Positions 60,834-64,000 of a stretch of 64,000 nucleotides of DNA are shown piece after piece. This stretch comes from Taxawa tesnikishii (nom. ined.) (taxonomy: Eukaryota > Ascomycota > Dothideomycetes > Dothideales). The stretch covers positions 124,001 to 188,000 of the forward strand of contig JAPDRO010000020.1 of the NCBI GenBank assembly GCA_030247885.1, read 5' to 3'. Made by a program: the position numbers and the translations under genes. Below the pieces are notes generated by a model. It had not been told where the DNA came from. It did no database searches and saw only the letters and a program-made list of their open reading frames with translations. The stretch's first letter is position 1; the number at the start of each line of letters is the position of its first letter.

Positions 60834-62128
60834 TTGCGACATCAAACAGCCAGTCCGACTGAGTACAGAGGAGACTGTCGTGGTACGGTATGGATACGGC
60901 GCTCTCTCCGGACTGGACTCGAGGCGCATTCCCGAGTGGGTCGTTGTCGTGATCAATCCGACTCGGGTACGTCTCCATCGGAATGAATAAGAGGTTGGGA
61001 ATATCGGGAATCCGCTTTCCTCTTCCTTTTGGGACGGGATACCACTGCATCGGTACCAGACAACTGGATACAAGAAGCCCTGCGATACCCAGCCGTTGAA
61101 CCGGACTTCATTCAGTCAACCTCCTGTCATTTATTGCTGTCAAGGAGAACGATCAATGGGCCAACAAGAGGTTGATGGAAGTACTTGGAAGAGGCGCTAG
61201 CGAGGTACGCTAAGGATCGTTTAGTCTTCCCTATGCCCATAAGCAGAGCATGCGCAACATAACAACATCCATACAACTGATCATGCCCCATTTTTTCCCT
61301 TTCTGCAGCGACTTGCAGTACCACGTCTGGTTTGTTTGTAGAGAAGGTCTATATACCATATAAGAGAAACATCCTCATCCACTCTCTCGGGCTTCACGGT
61401 GAGCCTGTACATGTACATCCTGCCCATACACTCCACCCTCTCATACGCTCGTTGTCGTCGCTACGAGGTGAAATAACCTTCCCTCTTTGTCCCCTCTTTC
61501 CCTCCCCACAACCACATCATCGGCGAGCAACGCATGTCAAATGCTACCGCCGCAACAGAACGATTGTCTACGAACGCACGGTCTTAACCAATACTACTCT
61601 TGAGTCCAATACAATATTTTGTCCTTGCTTCTTATCTCGGCAAAGTCTCTCGACCCTCTGAAACAGGAGCGTTGGAGACGGTGATGACCACGGAGGGGAT
61701 GGGGTAAAAGAAGTCGCATATATTCCCTCGCAAACTACGATAGCAAGGGCAGTGGAACACAGCGTGACGGTATGTCCGCAGTGATCAGATATGCGCTGAC
61801 TCTTCTCCCGCAGGAGGCATCCCAGCATGACGATACTATCGCTCAAGGATCTTTTCGGGAGCTCCTATCCGAAGCACACGCGGCACATCAGGACGTCACA
61901 CTCACAAACATATTTCTGAGTCATGAGATGTAGAGAAGAATCGAAACAAATTGTAGACGCTGTTTATTTGCCTAGGACTGCCATGGCCAGCACGAACAGT
62001 GACGACACTACGAAAAGCCTTTTCTCGTTTCTCTTGCATGTTCCTTCCTTCACTTCAAACCACCAAGCCCTCCTTACAAAAATCTTGACGACTTCGCCAA
62101 CTCATCTTATCCCTGCGGTTGCTGGCGC
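60834..62128. other. Convergent intergenic region
   Basis: About 1.3 kb between the 3' ends of SDH1 (+) and the Ser/Thr-rich gene (-); no gene or repeat supported. Confidence 0.35.
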
Positions 62129-64000
62129 TTAAACGTGGAAGCCACGAGCGTGGCGGCGCTTCTGAGTGCCATAGCTCTCACCGCCGTAGGCAGCAGGAGC
62201 GGAGTAGGTCTCCGGGCTGTAAGTGGCAGAGGCAGCCGTGCTGGAAGCCACAGTGGTGGCCGCAACGACGGAAGAGGTCGAGGTGGCGGTCACAGCGGCG
62301 ACAGAGACGGCGGAGCTGGGAGCCACGAACGAGGAAGCGTAGGCGGAGACGGATGGGATGACCGCAGCAGAGGTGGCAGAGGCGGTGGCGGCAGCGACGG
62401 CACTGCTGCTGGTCTTGCTGCCCTCAAGCTCGCCGGCCAGGAGGGAAGCGATCCACTCGAGGATCTGCTTGAGAGTCAGGCCGTGATGGCCAGAAGGGGA
62501 GGTGCTGGTGCTGCCGTAACCGGCTGGAACGGAGGCGGTTGGAAGGACCGAGGCGACGGCAGAGGCAACAGCACCAGTAGGGAGAGCAGTGGTGAGGTTG
62601 GCAACGATGGAAGACACAACAGCTGGGAGATCAGTACCGACTGGGGAGACGACAGAGGTCAGAGCCTCAGTGGGAAGAGCGGAGGTCAGGTTAGCAAGGA
62701 TGGACGAGGCAGCGGCAGAGACGACGCTGCCGGTTGGGTAGGCAGTGCGGAAGGGAGCGGTGCCGTTGCCAGCTGGGAATGGGGCACTTGGGCGCTTCAG
62801 GGTGACGGTGGAAGTGCAGCTGCTGGAGCTGGAGGCCTGAACGGCGGCAACGACGCTGGAGACGCTGGTGCTAATGGCGAAGGAGGTAGTCTTGACAACA
62901 GTGCTGCTAGCTGGGCAGTTGGTCACATCGGGAGCGCAGCTAGTGATGGTAACGACACCAGTGGAATAAATGGTGACGGTGATTGGGACGGTTGGGGCGG
63001 AAGAGATAGGAGCAGAGCTGATCGAGGCAACGACAGAGGAAGCTGGGGCGCTGGAAGAGCCAGTGACTGCGGCGGCCTCAGAGCTGGAACCAATGGTGCT
63101 GCTGTAGCTGGTTGGGATAATGACAACAGACGAGGTGACCGTAGAGGAGATGGTGGCGGTGCGGGTGATGTGGGTGGTGATCACGGATGGGGTGGTCAGC
63201 ACGGTGGTAGAGCCAGAGGTGGTCAGAGTATGGCCGACTGGGCAAGTCCTGTTTCTCTTGTTAGTAGACTGTTACCTTTGTAGCGATACGAAGCACTTAC
63301 GTGACGGTCTCGCTAGTGACCTCAGTGACGTAGACAGTGCCGTAGGTAGCGACAGCAGAGGTGACAGGAGAAGACACGGCACCGATGGCGGTGGAAAGAA
63401 CCGAGGTAGAGTTGCCGTAGGCGGATGGCAGACCGGAGCTGGCGGTGCCAACTGGCGAGACCTCGCTGCTGCTGACAGCGGCTGAGGTGGTAGCAGCGGA
63501 GACAGGAGCGCTGGAGCTACCGGTGGCCGGGGAAACTTCGGAGCTGGACTCAGCAGCTGGGACGGTGGTAGTCTGGGTAACAGTCTGGGTGGCTGTCGCG
63601 GTGAAGGTGGAGGTCTCAGTGACGGTAGAGACGCTGGCCGCGGCAGAACCAGAGCAGGCAGCGGTGACAGTCACAGTGCTGGCCTCGCATGACGAGGCAC
63701 CGTAGGCCTCCTGCCTCTTGGCTGGGGCACAAGCGCAGGTCGAGGCGGCAGCTTTGGTGACGGCGGCGACGGTGGAGGTCTTCTGGACGGTGACGGTGGC
63801 CTTCTTGCTTGAAGCAGCAACGGCGGCAGCCTCCGAGGAGGCTGGGGCGGCAGCACCAGAGCCAGAACCGGAGACAGTAAAATCAATGCAGGACTCGTAG
63901 GTCTGGTTGATGTCTGGGGCGTTCCAGTAGTGCTGGATGACACAAGCGCCGGCGGTGGCACACTGGCTGCCAAGGTCGGATGGGATGGTGACGCTGAAGT
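62129..64000 (-). CDS. Ser/Thr/Ala-rich secreted or wall protein, 5' end outside window
   Basis: Partial: the frame is open through 64000, so the start lies outside. Two exons are seen, 64000-63301 and 63248-62129, with a 52-nt intron (GTAAGT, aaacag). At the edge is a small ordered, Cys-bearing part: FSVTIPSDLGSQCATAGACV, then IQHYWNAPDINQTYESCIDF, reminiscent of the C-terminal end of secreted LPMO-like/copper-binding fungal proteins; I am not sure of the family. After it come KRQEAYGASSC (possible Kex2 site) and more than 500 residues dominated by Ser, Thr, Val and Ala with scattered N-glycosylation sites, a mucin-like wall stalk. It ends YGTQKRRHARGFHV, with no hydrophobic GPI tail. No homopolymer break. 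Confidence 0.75.

Noticed and set aside
62135-63283. 382-codon Gly/Arg/Asp-rich frame on the plus strand
   Set aside because: Exact antisense shadow of the Ser/Thr/Ala-rich gene; its composition is the complement of that gene's codon bias.

Overview
The window reads as a gene-dense nuclear segment of a filamentous ascomycete (Pezizomycotina, most likely Dothideomycetes; the class is inferred from protein resemblance only). Signs are spliceosomal introns of about 47-110 nt with GT-AG borders and CTAAC/CTGAC-like branch sites, augmin, CFEM and LysM proteins, a GH31 alpha-glucosidase with many introns, and a Tc1/mariner transposon degraded in the manner of repeat-induced point mutation (RIP). 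No retrovirus-like element, rRNA, CRISPR array or convincing tRNA was seen.

Layout. 0-8.4 kb: unknown Pro/Ser-rich protein, augmin HAUS6 (-) divergent from a PHD-bearing ORC4 (+), and a GFA/CENP-V-like zinc protein. 8.9-13.3 kb: CFEM GPI-type protein (-), dithiol glutaredoxin (+), small Cys-rich protein (-), nitrilase (-). 13.3-20 kb: coiled-coil relic, eIF3g (+), ESCRT-II SNF8/VPS22 (-) divergent from RPL7 (+), whose second intron carries a C/D snoRNA. 20-27 kb: ferric reductase with an upstream iron-GATA-factor site, a long repeat-bearing spacer and a DnaJ protein. 27-37 kb: vacuolar M28 protease PFF1 (-) divergent from RPS12 (+), GID4/VID24 (-) and an unknown protein (-). 39-47 kb: GH31 alpha-glucosidase (-), a conserved unknown protein (+), an F-box-like protein (+). 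47-49 kb: 9-bp tandem array and a 1.35-kb Tc1/mariner element. 49.7-55.8 kb: OMS1-like methyltransferase (-), fructosyl-amino-acid-oxidase-like flavoprotein (+), relics of two MFS transporters, Gfo/Idh/MocA oxidoreductase (-). 56-64 kb: LysM protein (+), succinate dehydrogenase flavoprotein (+), and a Ser/Thr-rich secreted protein (-) running off the right edge.

The strongest global signal is technical. About 24 reading-frame breaks lie at or beside short homopolymers, nearly all in the direction of one missing base, and they affect even RPS12 and SDH1. Adding one base per run gives a coding length divisible by three in every gene tested. Gene models below are therefore given as spans with the break positions noted.

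The genes are ordinary housekeeping and accessory loci, not one pathway or cluster. The items most worth following up are the RPL7 intronic snoRNA with a 13-nt match to LSU rRNA, the PHD finger in ORC4, the (G/A)ATC(T/A)GATAA site before the ferric reductase, the non-GT donor in the GH31 gene, and the head-to-head transporter relics.
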